Shown in pieces: positions 25,831 to 34,901 of a stretch of 64,000 nt of DNA. Origin of the DNA: Bacillota bacterium (GTDB lineage Bacteria; Bacillota; SHA-98; Ch115; JABLXJ01); assembly GCA_012839815.1 (NCBI GenBank), contig DUMQ01000130.1:1-64000 (forward strand), read 5' to 3'. Both the position numbers and the translations under genes were made by a program. Under the pieces are notes generated by a model. That model was not told the DNA's origin. It saw nothing but the letters and a program-made list of their open reading frames with translations, and did not search any database. Numbering within the stretch: the first letter of the stretch is position 1; every line of letters starts with the position of its first letter.

Positions 25831-25861
25831 TGCAAGTGCGCGCCATCTGTGCTAGTATAAT
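25831..25861 (+). promoter_or_regulatory. Possible promoter of the sensory hydrogenase operon
   Basis: TATAAT at 25856-25861 has TTGCAA about 20 bp upstream, a longer spacer than ideal. Immediately downstream is TTTGTGAAAAAAGTTACGAA, a weak resemblance to a Rex operator. Confidence 0.45.
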
Positions 25862-25901
25862 TTGTGAAAAAAGTTACGAAGTCTGGGGGCGTAAGAGAGG
25901 G

Positions 25902-26315
25902 ATGCACGATATTCTGGTCTGCGTCGGTAGTTCCTGCCATCTCAAAGGCGCGTACGACGTGATTAAAGCCTTTCAGTCCCTGATACATAAGTATGACCTG
26001 GCAGGCGAGGTGGAGCTCGGCGCGACGTTTTGCCTGGAGCACTGCGCCGAGGGCGTCACGATTAAGGTCGACGGCGAGATCATCACCGGCATGACGCCCG
26101 ATCGCGTGGCCAGGATCTTTGAAGATAGAGTCCTGGGAGACCGGGGCCGCCCGGAGGGAGGACGAGATAAGGTTCCGGCGACGAGCGACGAGATCCCTGC
26201 CCGGAGGCGGGAGCCAGAAGGGCCCGGTGAGCCAGGAGATGAGGTCGAGGATCAAGAGGGCGAGATTGGTGATGACAAAGACGGGGAGAACTGGGGGAGA
26301 GGGCCGTGGGAGTGA
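25902..26315 (+). CDS. Thioredoxin-like [2Fe-2S] ferredoxin
   Basis: This is a small electron carrier of the NuoE/HydC C-terminal type. Cysteines in CVGSSCHLKGA and ATFCLEHCAEG give the CxxxxC...CxxxC pattern that binds [2Fe-2S]. I start at ATG 25902 (MHDILVCVGSS); the track adds 40 upstream residues. The last 50 residues are charged and disordered. It is closely similar to the C-terminal domain of HydA in this window. It overlaps the sensory hydrogenase gene by 10 bp and probably exchanges electrons with it. Confidence 0.9.
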   Translation: MHDILVCVGSSCHLKGAYDVIKAFQSLIHKYDLAGEVELGATFCLEHCAEGVTIKVDGEIITGMTPDRVARIFEDRVLGDRGRPEGGRDKVPATSDEIPARRREPEGPGEPGDEVEDQEGEIGDDKDGENWGRGPWE

Positions 26316-28204
26316 TAACCACAATCGAGGCGAGGTGCAAGGATTGCTATAAATGCGTCCGCTCATGCCCCGTAAAGGCCATCAGGGTTACATCGGGTCA
26401 CGCGGAAGTCGTGGACGACAGGTGCATCCTGGACGGTAGGTGCACCAGGGTTTGTCCCCAGAAGGCAAAGAAGGTGGAGAGCGGTCTCGATCACGCCCAG
26501 AGCCTGGTGCGCTCCGGGGCGAGGGTGGCCGTGAGCCTGGCGCCGTCCTTCGTGGCAGCCTTCCCCGGGGCGCGGCCGGACCAGGTCGTGGCTGTCCTCC
26601 GGCTCCTGGGCTTTTCGTTTATTCAGGAGACGGCGGTGGCTGCCAGGTTTGTCGCGGCCGGCCACCGCCTGCTGGTGGAACACGGTAAGGGGCCTTGGCC
26701 AATTATCTCGAGTTCGTGCCCGGCGATAGTGAACCTGATTGAGAAGCATTATCCCGGCGTGATCGGCCACATCGCCCCGGTCGTCTCGCCCATGGTAGCT
26801 CACGGGAGGTTGTTGAAGCGCACCCTTGGGCAGGATACCGCAGTGGTGTTCATCGGGCCGTGTGTAGCTAAAAAGGGAGAGGCTGCGGACAAGCATGTTA
26901 AGGGCGCTGTTGACGCGGTCTTGACTTTTGAAGAATTACGCGAATGGCTATCTCGTGAGGGGCTTGATCCGGAGACGCTGGAGACGCAGGTTGAGAGTGC
27001 CTGCGCTGGCTCTCCTGACGGTCCCGGCGGAGGTTGCGGGTTTGATCGCATTCCCAGCGCGAGTATCCGTGTGGAAATTGCTCCGGGGGCAGCCTACCTG
27101 TCTACCGACAGCCCTGGCCTGGCCCGCACATTCCCCGTGGGAGGCGGGCTCATCAAGAGCGCGGGTCTGCCCAGCGACCTCCTGGAGGAGGATATCGCCG
27201 TCGTTACAGGCCTCGAGGAGTGCATGGAGTTCCTGGAAGCCCTCCCCGCGGGCGCACCTGAGGGGATAAAGCTTGTGGAGATGATGGCCTGCGATGGGGG
27301 ATGCGTGGACGGGCCGTTCATATGCTCGGACCTGAGCCTGTTTCAACGCCGCCGGAGGGTGCTCTCTTATGGCGCAGGTAGTGGTAGTGCAGGCCGGGGG
27401 CGGTATCTGCGCGCGGCGAGTCCGGAGTTGACGGGCCCCCAGTTGCCGGGTCAGATACTCTTGCCGCTCATGCGCACATACGGCGCCAGGAAGGTGGACG
27501 CACCTGAGCCTGGCGAGGAGGATATCAGGCGGATACTAGCGGCCACAGGCAAGACTCTCCCCGAGGATGAGCTGAACTGCGGGGCGTGCGGTTACGATTC
27601 GTGTAGGGAGAAGGCCATGGCGGTCTACCAGGGTATGGCCGAGATCGAGATGTGTATCCCCTACATGAGGAAGCGGGCTGAATCCATGGCAAGCGTGACA
27701 TTCAACCTGACGCCCAATGGGATCATCATCACCAATGCCGGCCTCGAGATCCTCGATGTCAACCCTGTGATCGAGCGGAAGCTCGGCATGAGGCGCGACG
27801 AGATCAAGGGCAGGAAGTTGAATGAATTGCTGGATGCGGTCGCATTTGAGGATGCGCTAAAAGCCAAAAAGGTGATCACCAGGGAAGTCGCTTGCCCGGA
27901 GCGCGGAATGGTAACCCTCCAGACCGTGGTGTTCATCGAGGAACAGGGTATGGTCCTCGGAGTCATAACCGACATTACGGAGGAGAGAAAGCAGCGTGAG
28001 AAGCTGAACAGCGTGAGGCGCGAGACGCTTGACAAGGCCCAGGAGGTCATAAACAAGCAGATGCGCGTGGCGCAGGAGATCGCGGGACTCCTCGGCGAGA
28101 CAACCGCCGAGACGAAGGTGCTGCTTACGAAGCTCATGAAGCTGTTCCAGAGCGAAGAGGGGAATGGGGCAGAGAGGGGAATGAGCGATGAGCATATTCG
28201 TTGA
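26306..28204 (+). CDS. Sensory [FeFe]-hydrogenase-like protein with PAS domain (HydS/group C type)
   Basis: This putative H2 or redox sensor has 632 aa. Two [4Fe-4S] motifs come first (CKDCYKCVRSCPVKAI, CILDGRCTRVCPQKAKK). An H-cluster domain follows with L1 SSSCPAIV, L2 IGPCVAKKGE and L3 MMACDGGCVDG. L1 has Ser where catalytic enzymes have the proton-relay Cys of TSCCP; all four cluster ligands remain. Next are a CGACGYDSC Fe-S motif, a PAS domain (about 465-570) and a C-terminal coiled coil. It is co-transcribed with the ferredoxin upstream and a PP2C-type phosphatase downstream, and precedes hydCBA. Confidence 0.92.
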   Translation: MGVITTIEARCKDCYKCVRSCPVKAIRVTSGHAEVVDDRCILDGRCTRVCPQKAKKVESGLDHAQSLVRSGARVAVSLAPSFVAAFPGARPDQVVAVLRLLGFSFIQETAVAARFVAAGHRLLVEHGKGPWPIISSSCPAIVNLIEKHYPGVIGHIAPVVSPMVAHGRLLKRTLGQDTAVVFIGPCVAKKGEAADKHVKGAVDAVLTFEELREWLSREGLDPETLETQVESACAGSPDGPGGGCGFDRIPSASIRVEIAPGAAYLSTDSPGLARTFPVGGGLIKSAGLPSDLLEEDIAVVTGLEECMEFLEALPAGAPEGIKLVEMMACDGGCVDGPFICSDLSLFQRRRRVLSYGAGSGSAGRGRYLRAASPELTGPQLPGQILLPLMRTYGARKVDAPEPGEEDIRRILAATGKTLPEDELNCGACGYDSCREKAMAVYQGMAEIEMCIPYMRKRAESMASVTFNLTPNGIIITNAGLEILDVNPVIERKLGMRRDEIKGRKLNELLDAVAFEDALKAKKVITREVACPERGMVTLQTVVFIEEQGMVLGVITDITEERKQREKLNSVRRETLDKAQEVINKQMRVAQEIAGLLGETTAETKVLLTKLMKLFQSEEGNGAERGMSDEHIR

Positions 28205-29339
28205 GGTGGAGTACTCCAATCTCCCCAAGGCGGGCGAGGAACTCTGCGGCGACAGCGTTGAGGTGGCGCGCACCGAGGATTCCGTTATAGTGGTCATGGC
28301 GGACGGGCTGGGGAGCGGGGTCAAGGCGAATATCCTATCGACCCTGACGACGAAGATAGCGGCATCGATGTTGAAGGGCGGCCTGGAACTCGACGAAGTG
28401 GTCGAGACCCTCAGCCACACGCTGCCAGTCTGCCAGGTCAGGAAGCTTGCGTATTCAACCTTTAGCATTGTCCAGGTCTTCAACTCTGGAGATGCCTACC
28501 TGGCGGAATTCGATAACCCGCCAGCGTTCTTCATAAAAGATGGCAAGGTGAGGGACCTCCCTTCAAACGCCCGCGTGATAGCGGGCAGGACGGTAAGGGA
28601 GTACAGGTTTACGGTTTCGAGCGGCGATTCCATCGTCCTTGCCAGCGACGGAGTGATACATGCCGGAGTTGGGGGGGTGCTTAACTTGGGATGGCAGTGG
28701 GCGAATGTTGCCGAGTACCTGGAGGGGATAGCGGGAAGGTGTCAGGACGCCCAGTCCGTCGCCCGCCGCCTCACGCGGGTGTGTTACCATCTATATGCCG
28801 GCCATCCGGGCGATGATGCGACCGCCGTTGTTCTCAAGGTCCGCTACCCGAGGACGCTGACCGCCGTGGTCGGCCCGCCCAGGAATCGCGAAGACGATCC
28901 CAGGGTGGCGAGGGAGCTGATGAAGGAATCTGGCAAGAAGGTGGTGTGCGGCGGGACGACGAGTCTTCTCATCGCAAGGGAGCTTGGGCGAACCATCGAT
29001 GTAAACCTTGATACGATGTCGCCGGACCTGCCGCCGTCAGGACGCATAGCAGGGATCGATCTCGTGACCGAAGGGATCATCACGCTGTCCCGCGCGCGGG
29101 ATATCCTCGAGGAAGCGGGGAATTCGGGCATCACGCCGCGCGGGAATGACGGAGCCAGCGCGCTCGCCAGGATGCTGCTAGAGAGCGACAGGATAAGGTT
29201 CATTGTGGGAAGGGCGATCAACCCGGCGCACCAGAATCCCAGGCTCCCGGTGAGTCTATCTTTGAAAATGCAAGTTGTCTCGGATATCGCCAGGATGCTT
29301 GAGCGCCGTGGTAAACAGGTACAAACCATTTACTTCTAA
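28188..29339 (+). CDS. SpoIIE/PP2C-type serine phosphatase
   Basis: This PP2C-like phosphatase has 383 aa. The N-terminal catalytic domain shows GDSVEVARTEDSVIVVMADGLGSG (metal-binding Asp), VLASDGV and HPGDDATAVVLKV, as in SpoIIE/RsbU enzymes. The C-terminal 130 residues (VGPPRNREDDPRVAREL...) form a separate domain also found in [FeFe]-hydrogenase-linked phosphatases. It overlaps the sensory hydrogenase gene by 17 bp, so it is the likely output of the PAS-hydrogenase sensor. The target phosphoprotein is unknown. Confidence 0.88.
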   Translation: MSIFVEVEYSNLPKAGEELCGDSVEVARTEDSVIVVMADGLGSGVKANILSTLTTKIAASMLKGGLELDEVVETLSHTLPVCQVRKLAYSTFSIVQVFNSGDAYLAEFDNPPAFFIKDGKVRDLPSNARVIAGRTVREYRFTVSSGDSIVLASDGVIHAGVGGVLNLGWQWANVAEYLEGIAGRCQDAQSVARRLTRVCYHLYAGHPGDDATAVVLKVRYPRTLTAVVGPPRNREDDPRVARELMKESGKKVVCGGTTSLLIARELGRTIDVNLDTMSPDLPPSGRIAGIDLVTEGIITLSRARDILEEAGNSGITPRGNDGASALARMLLESDRIRFIVGRAINPAHQNPRLPVSLSLKMQVVSDIARMLERRGKQVQTIYF

Positions 29340-29465
29340 ATTTCTTTATGCCCGGCGCTGCATGCGAGGCCATGGGATCATCCTGTACGTGAAGAAGCTC
29401 GGATGTCCCGTGCGCTCCCTGGTCGGCCGGGCGGAGAGGTAAATAACGGTGGGAGGGGAAGCGAT

Positions 29466-30041
29466 ATGCCAGAAACCGGTGTCCATCAGGATATTCACCA
29501 GGAGGTTCAAGATGACGTTCATGACGTTGGCCGAGAAGCGGACGGTCTTGCGAACCGCCGGTTTGAAAAGGTCAACGAGATCCTCGAAAAATATGAATGC
29601 GATAGGGCGGCGCTGATCAGCATTCTCCAGGAGGTACAAGATGAATATCGATACCTCCCCAAGGAGATCTTGACCTACGTTGCGACGGCGCTGGGGCTGC
29701 CGCCAGCGAAGGTCTACGGGGTTGCCACGTTCTACGCGCAGTTTTCGCTTGAGCCCCAGGGAAAGTATGTGATCAGGGCTTGCGACGGGACGGCCTGTCA
29801 CGTGAGAGGGTCTCAGCCTGTACTGCGCGCCATCTGCAATAAGCTCAAGCTCAAGGATGGGGAGCGGACCACGCGAGACCTCATGTTTACGGTCGAGACG
29901 GTTTCATGCCTCGGCGCGTGCGGCCTCGCGCCCGTTGTAATGATAAACGACAAGATCTACGGGCAGATGACGCCCGAGAAGGTGACGAAGGTCCTGGACG
30001 ACATCATAAAGGCGGAGAGGAGAAGGGGTGAGGTTCAATGA
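29466..30041 (+). CDS. hydC: Bifurcating [FeFe]-hydrogenase subunit HydC (NuoE-like)
   Basis: This is the NuoE-type [2Fe-2S] subunit of the electron-bifurcating hydrogenase HydABC. A helical N-domain (FEKVNEILEKYECDRAALISILQ) precedes the thioredoxin-like domain with cysteines in CDGTACHVRG and VSCLGACGLAP. The start is ATG 29466 behind GGAGGGGAAG. The first 30 residues are acidic and probably unstructured. Its stop overlaps the hydB ATG (ATGA). Confidence 0.94.
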   Translation: MPETGVHQDIHQEVQDDVHDVGREADGLANRRFEKVNEILEKYECDRAALISILQEVQDEYRYLPKEILTYVATALGLPPAKVYGVATFYAQFSLEPQGKYVIRACDGTACHVRGSQPVLRAICNKLKLKDGERTTRDLMFTVETVSCLGACGLAPVVMINDKIYGQMTPEKVTKVLDDIIKAERRRGEVQ

Positions 30042-31954
30042 TAGCTTCAAGGACCGAGCTTGACAGGATGAAGGAGGACTACCTGCAGGTGCTTGGCCGG
30101 GCCAAGATGAGGGTCCTGGTCTGCGCAGGCACCGGTTGCGTGGCAAACGGCTCTCTTGAGGTTTACCGCGAGATAAAGCGCCTGGCGCAGGAGCGGGGCG
30201 TGCTCGTGGACGTCGATTTCGCTAAGGAGGGCGGGGCTTTGTCTGAGCGCGCCGGCGGCGGGACGGATTCGCGCCAGGTGGGAGCTACGGTGACCAGGAG
30301 TGGGTGCCATGGATTCTGCGAGATGGGTCCCCTTGTGAGGATCGAGCCAGGGGGTCTCCTCTACGTTAAGGTCAGGCCGGAGGACGCAGGGGAGATCGTC
30401 GACCGGACCCTCTGCAAGGGTGAGGTGGTCGAGAGGCTGGTTTATCACCATCCTGGCACGGACGAGGTTTTTAAGACGGAGAGCTCCATACCGTTTTACC
30501 GGCGCCAGAAGCGCCTGGCCCTGGCCAGGTGCGGGCGCATCGACCCCGAGGATATAAAGGACTACATCGCGCACGATGGTTACCAGGCTATAGCGAAGGT
30601 CCTTGCGGGCATGACGCCTGAGGAGGTCGTGAATGAAATCCTCGGCTCCGGCTTGCGCGGCCGCGGCGGGGCGGGATTCCCAACGGGCAAGAAGTGGGAG
30701 TTTACGCGCCTGGCCCAGGGTGATAAGAAATATGTGGTCTGCAACGGGGACGAAGGAGACCCGGGCGCCTTCATGGACCGGAGCGTCATGGAGGGGGATC
30801 CTCACCGCGTACTCGAGGGGATGATGATCGCAGGCTATGCCGTGGGAGCCCAGGAGGGTTATATATACGTTCGCGCGGAATACCCGCTTGCAGTGAGACG
30901 CCTCAAGAAGGCGATCGCCGATGCTCGCGAGTGGGGAATTCTCGGGAAGAACATCCTAGGGAGCGGCTTTTCTTTCGATATAAAGATCAAAGAGGGTGCG
31001 GGGGCCTTTGTATGCGGGGAGGAGACCGCCCTGCTCGCGTCGCTTGAGGGCAAGCGGGGAATGCCCAGGCCCAAGCCGCCGTTTCCAGCTGTGAGCGGGC
31101 TCTGGGGAAGGCCGACGGTTATAAACAACGTGGAGACGCTTGCAAACGTGCCGGGTATAATCCTGAACGGCAAGGACTGGTTCAGGGGCTTCGGGACCGA
31201 GGGCAGCCCCGGCACGAAGACCTTCGCCCTGACCGGCCAGGTGGTAAATACAGGCCTCATAGAGGTCCCTATGGGCTGCACGTTGCGCGAGGTAATATTT
31301 GATATCGGGGGCGGCATACGCGGCGGCAAGAGGTTCAAGGCTGCTCAGATAGGCGGGCCGTCGGGCGGGTGCCTCACTGAGGAGCACCTCGACCTGCCCC
31401 TTGATTTCGATTCGCTGGCGCGCGTGGGGGCCATGGTCGGCTCGGGCGGGATCGTGGTGATGGATGAAGATACATGTATCGTGGAAGTTGCCCGGTTCTT
31501 CATGCACTTCACGCAGAATGAATCGTGCGGCAAATGCGTGCCGTGCCGTGAGGGGACCAAGAGGATGCTGGAGATACTGGAGAAGATTGTTGCGGGCGAA
31601 GCCACCAGGGAGGACGTTGATCTCCTGGAGGAGATCGCCTGGGCGGTGAAGGATGGATCACTCTGCGGACTGGGCAAGACCGCTCCAAACCCCGTTCTCA
31701 CGACGCTCCGGTATTTCAGGGACGAGTATATGGCCCATGTGGTGGATAGGCGGTGCCCGGCGCGCGTGTGCCAGGCGTTCAAGGAATTCTATATCGATGA
31801 AACCTGCAAGGGCTGCGGCAAGTGCGCAAGGCAGTGCCCGGCGGGGGCCATCTCGGGCGAGATCCGGAAGAGACATTCGATCAATACTCAGCTGTGCGTG
31901 AGATGCGGCGCATGCGTCATAGCATGTCCGTTTGGCGCCGTAAAGGAGGGTTGA
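30038..31954 (+). CDS. hydB: Bifurcating [FeFe]-hydrogenase subunit HydB (NuoF-like)
   Basis: This is the flavin subunit that binds NADH and FMN. An N-terminal thioredoxin-like [2Fe-2S] domain (about 20-125, CAGTGCVANGS, SGCHGFCEMGP) is followed by the NuoF core: GLRGRGGAGFPTGKKWEF, NGDEGDPGAFMDR, and the [4Fe-4S] site ESCGKCVPCREGT. The C-terminus adds two [4Fe-4S] motifs (CKGCGKCARQCPAGAI, CVRCGACVIACPFGAV). The 638 aa and domain order match the T. maritima-type HydB. It lies between hydC and hydA. Confidence 0.96.
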   Translation: MIASRTELDRMKEDYLQVLGRAKMRVLVCAGTGCVANGSLEVYREIKRLAQERGVLVDVDFAKEGGALSERAGGGTDSRQVGATVTRSGCHGFCEMGPLVRIEPGGLLYVKVRPEDAGEIVDRTLCKGEVVERLVYHHPGTDEVFKTESSIPFYRRQKRLALARCGRIDPEDIKDYIAHDGYQAIAKVLAGMTPEEVVNEILGSGLRGRGGAGFPTGKKWEFTRLAQGDKKYVVCNGDEGDPGAFMDRSVMEGDPHRVLEGMMIAGYAVGAQEGYIYVRAEYPLAVRRLKKAIADAREWGILGKNILGSGFSFDIKIKEGAGAFVCGEETALLASLEGKRGMPRPKPPFPAVSGLWGRPTVINNVETLANVPGIILNGKDWFRGFGTEGSPGTKTFALTGQVVNTGLIEVPMGCTLREVIFDIGGGIRGGKRFKAAQIGGPSGGCLTEEHLDLPLDFDSLARVGAMVGSGGIVVMDEDTCIVEVARFFMHFTQNESCGKCVPCREGTKRMLEILEKIVAGEATREDVDLLEEIAWAVKDGSLCGLGKTAPNPVLTTLRYFRDEYMAHVVDRRCPARVCQAFKEFYIDETCKGCGKCARQCPAGAISGEIRKRHSINTQLCVRCGACVIACPFGAVKEG

Positions 31955-31958
31955 CCAG

Positions 31959-34073
31959 ATGATTAATGGGAAGAAGATAATTGTCGACGGGCAGGCAGTC
32001 CCGCTCGATGGCGAGGAAAACCTGCTTGAGGTCATACGAAAGGCGGGCATCAACCTCCCGACCTTCTGTTACCACTCGGAGCTGAGCGTTTACGGAGCGT
32101 GCCGCATGTGCCTCGTGGAGGTCGAGGGCGGGGGCCTCGTCGCGGCATGCTCGACGCCGCCGAGGGACGGCATGGTGATCAGGACGAACACTGAACGCGT
32201 CCGGAGGCTCCGGAGGATCATAATCGAGCTCTTACTGGCCAATCATAATCGTGATTGTACTACTTGCGAGAAGAGCGGGGCATGCAAGCTCCAGGATCTT
32301 GCCATGCAGCTTGGCGTGCGCGAAGTACGTCTCGGCCAGAGGGACGTGAGGCTGCCGGTGGATAAAAGCAGCCCGGCGGTTGTGAGGGACCCCAATAAGT
32401 GCATCCTCTGCGGCGATTGCGTCAGGATGTGCGAGGAGGTCCAGGGAATAGGGGTGCTTGATTTCGCCTTCAGGGGCTCCAGGGTTGTGGTGACCCCGGC
32501 GTTTAACAAGAACATGGCCGAGGTCGATTGCGTAAATTGCGGCCAGTGCGCCGCCGTCTGCCCCACGGGCGCTCTCGTGGTCAAGTCTGAGGTTGATGAG
32601 GCCTGGAAGGCGATCCATGACCCCAAGAAGACGGTCATAGCCCAGATCGCGCCGGCTGTGCGCGTGGCTGTAGGCGAGGCGTTTGGCATGCCTCCGGGCG
32701 AGATAGCCACGGGCAAGATCGTGGCTGCCCTCAGGAGGATAGGGTTCGACAAGGTGTTCGACACTTGCTTTGCGGCCGACCTCACTGTCATGGAGGAGAC
32801 CGCGGAGTTCACGGAGCGGCTGGCGAAGGGCGAGCGGCTGCCGCAGTTTACGTCGTGCTGCCCTGCCTGGGTCAAGTTTGCGGAGCAGTATTACCCCGGG
32901 CTCGTTCCAAATATATCGACCTGCCGGTCGCCCCAGCAGATGTTCGGGTCGGTGGCGAAGAAGTTCTACGCCAGGAGCCTGGGCATCAAGCCGGAAGATC
33001 TCTTCGTGATCTCGGTGATGCCGTGCACGGCGAAGAAGTTCGAGGCGAGAAGGCCCGAGTTCAACACCGGCGGGGTGAGGGACGTGGATCTCGTCCTGAC
33101 GACCCAGGAGGTAACCCGGATGATCAAGGAATCCGGCATCTCCTTTGAGGAGCTTGAGGTGGATTCGTTCGATGCGCCCTTTGGCTTTGCGAGCGGCGCC
33201 GGAATCATATTCGGCGTGACGGGCGGGGTGGCCGAGGCAGTGCTCAGGGCGGCGTATGAAAAGCTCACAGGCAAAGCCCTCAGCGATGTAAACTTCGTTG
33301 AGGTGCGCGGTATGAAATCGCTGAAGGAGGCCACAGTGGAGGCCGGCGGCCGTGAGATCAGGCTTGCCGTCGTAAACGGGCTCGGGGCGGCCAGGGATCT
33401 CCTTGATAAAATCATGCGCGGTGAGGCCAGCTACGACCTGGTGGAGGTCATGGCTTGCCCGGGCGGGTGCGTTGGCGGCGGCGGGCAGCCGGTGCCGAAC
33501 ACCAGGGAGGCGCGGGAGAAGCGAGGCAGAGGCCTCTACGCCGCTGATAAGCTCGTCCAGCTGCGGAAGTCGCAGGATAACCCCGTCGTGACATCGCTTT
33601 ATGGGAAATGGCTCGACGAGCCAAACGGGAAGGAGGCACATAAGGCCCTCCACACAGCGTATTCCTCCAGGAGGAGGATATCAGGCGAGGATATCGAGCT
33701 TACGGGCCAGCCCGGGGCGGGCCCGGGGGCGGGGACCGCGGAGGATGGCAGGTGCGACGGCAGGGTCAGCAAAGTCGATGTGGCGGTCTGCGTGGGGACA
33801 TCATGTTACCTGAGGGGAGCATATAATGTGCTGCAGAACCTGATCGATGAGGTCGGGAGGGCCGGCCTGAGCGATAGGGTAAATCTGCACGCGACATTCT
33901 GCTTTGAGAGGTGCGATAAGGGGCCGTCCGTGAGCGTAAACGGCAGGGTCATAACCGGGGTGACCCCGGATAAGGCGGGCTGGGTAGTGGAGAACTTCAT
34001 AAGGCCGCAGGCCGCAGGCTCCCAGAGTTCCCCGAGTAGCTCCAGCTCTGTCGATTCAGCAATGCGGAGGTGA
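31959..34073 (+). CDS. hydA: Bifurcating [FeFe]-hydrogenase catalytic subunit HydA
   Basis: This subunit makes or oxidises H2 at the H-cluster, coupled to NADH and ferredoxin. In order: an N-terminal [2Fe-2S] domain (CYHSELSVYGACRMC), a His-ligated [4Fe-4S] site (HNRDCTTCEKSGAC), two [4Fe-4S] sites, then H-cluster L1 FTSCCPAWVKF (about 296), L2 MPCTAKKFEARRPEF (about 353) and L3 MACPGGCVGGGGQP (about 496). After a Gly/Pro linker it ends in a thioredoxin-like [2Fe-2S] domain (CVGTSCYLRGA...FCFERCDKG). The canonical Cys pair in L1 marks it as catalytic, unlike the sensory homolog upstream. Confidence 0.97.
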   Translation: MINGKKIIVDGQAVPLDGEENLLEVIRKAGINLPTFCYHSELSVYGACRMCLVEVEGGGLVAACSTPPRDGMVIRTNTERVRRLRRIIIELLLANHNRDCTTCEKSGACKLQDLAMQLGVREVRLGQRDVRLPVDKSSPAVVRDPNKCILCGDCVRMCEEVQGIGVLDFAFRGSRVVVTPAFNKNMAEVDCVNCGQCAAVCPTGALVVKSEVDEAWKAIHDPKKTVIAQIAPAVRVAVGEAFGMPPGEIATGKIVAALRRIGFDKVFDTCFAADLTVMEETAEFTERLAKGERLPQFTSCCPAWVKFAEQYYPGLVPNISTCRSPQQMFGSVAKKFYARSLGIKPEDLFVISVMPCTAKKFEARRPEFNTGGVRDVDLVLTTQEVTRMIKESGISFEELEVDSFDAPFGFASGAGIIFGVTGGVAEAVLRAAYEKLTGKALSDVNFVEVRGMKSLKEATVEAGGREIRLAVVNGLGAARDLLDKIMRGEASYDLVEVMACPGGCVGGGGQPVPNTREAREKRGRGLYAADKLVQLRKSQDNPVVTSLYGKWLDEPNGKEAHKALHTAYSSRRRISGEDIELTGQPGAGPGAGTAEDGRCDGRVSKVDVAVCVGTSCYLRGAYNVLQNLIDEVGRAGLSDRVNLHATFCFERCDKGPSVSVNGRVITGVTPDKAGWVVENFIRPQAAGSQSSPSSSSSVDSAMRR

Positions 34074-34080
34074 CACCAGG

Positions 34081-34764
34081 ATGCCCAAGGGCACAGGGAT
34101 ATCCCTCTCCAGGCAGGCGCTCCTGCGCCTCCCCCGTTATTATCGTTATGTCAGCCATTGTAGGGATAGAGGCATGAAATTCGTATCCTCCGAGGAGATT
34201 GCCAGGGAGGCTGAGGTGAATCCGGTCCAGGTGAGGAAGGACCTCACCCAGTTCGGGCAGTTTGGCAAGCCAGGCGTCGGGTACAACGTCGTGGAGCTCG
34301 CTTCCGTCCTGGAAGAGATTCTCGGCATCAGGAACCTGAATGAGGCCGTGCTGGTCGGCGCCGGGCGGCTTGGCACGGCCATCGCCAATTACAGCGGTTT
34401 CGCCCGGTATGGACTCAGCATCGTTGCGCTATTTGACGTGGACCCTCTCAAGATAGGGGAAAGGGTCGGTGGCAAGGAGGTCTTCCACCGGAGCGAGCTA
34501 TCCCATGTTGTCCGGCGGCTTGGCATCCAGGTGGGGATCATTACCGTGCCGGCCGAGGAGGCGCAGTCGGTTGCCGACGACATGGTGGCTGCAGGGATAC
34601 GGGCAATATGGAACTTTGCACCCATAACGATCAAGGTGCCCGGGGATGTTGTGGTGCGTAACGAGGACCTGGCCGCAGGCCTCGCTACGCTCTTCCATCA
34701 CCTTGCTGCAGAACCCTCGCCAGTAAAAAAAGTAAGTTTGCTTCTGAGCGAAGCAGGAGATTAG
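34081..34764 (+). CDS. rex: Redox-sensing transcriptional repressor Rex
   Basis: Rex binds DNA and is released when NADH is high. The winged-helix N-domain (SRQALLRLPRYYRYV, VNPVQVRKDLTQFGQFGKPGVGY) precedes a Rossmann domain with VGAGRLGTAIANY and a swapped C-terminal helix (VVRNEDLAAGLATLFHHL). It follows hydA by 7 bp, so the hydrogenase operon probably carries its own NADH/NAD sensor. One weak Rex-like site precedes the sensory hydrogenase operon. Confidence 0.96.
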   Translation: MPKGTGISLSRQALLRLPRYYRYVSHCRDRGMKFVSSEEIAREAEVNPVQVRKDLTQFGQFGKPGVGYNVVELASVLEEILGIRNLNEAVLVGAGRLGTAIANYSGFARYGLSIVALFDVDPLKIGERVGGKEVFHRSELSHVVRRLGIQVGIITVPAEEAQSVADDMVAAGIRAIWNFAPITIKVPGDVVVRNEDLAAGLATLFHHLAAEPSPVKKVSLLLSEAGD

Positions 34765-34901
34765 CCGGGGACCGAGAAAATAGATAGGTATTTGAAACCA
34801 CGGCCGGCGCAATGGCCGCCGCCGGCAGGCGCCGGGCTGGATGCAGGAACCCGGCTCAATAGGAGCTCGGCTGGATGCAAAGCCCAAAGAGGTAGAGGCT
34901 T

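Noticed and set aside
32232-33653. Minus-strand ORF of 473 aa
   Set aside because: It is a shadow of hydA in GC-rich sequence; the His/Leu/Arg-rich translation has no domain signature.
34765-34901. c-di-GMP or other riboswitch after rex
   Set aside because: The GGCTGGATGCA repeats do not match any aptamer core that I know; they look like a tandem duplication.
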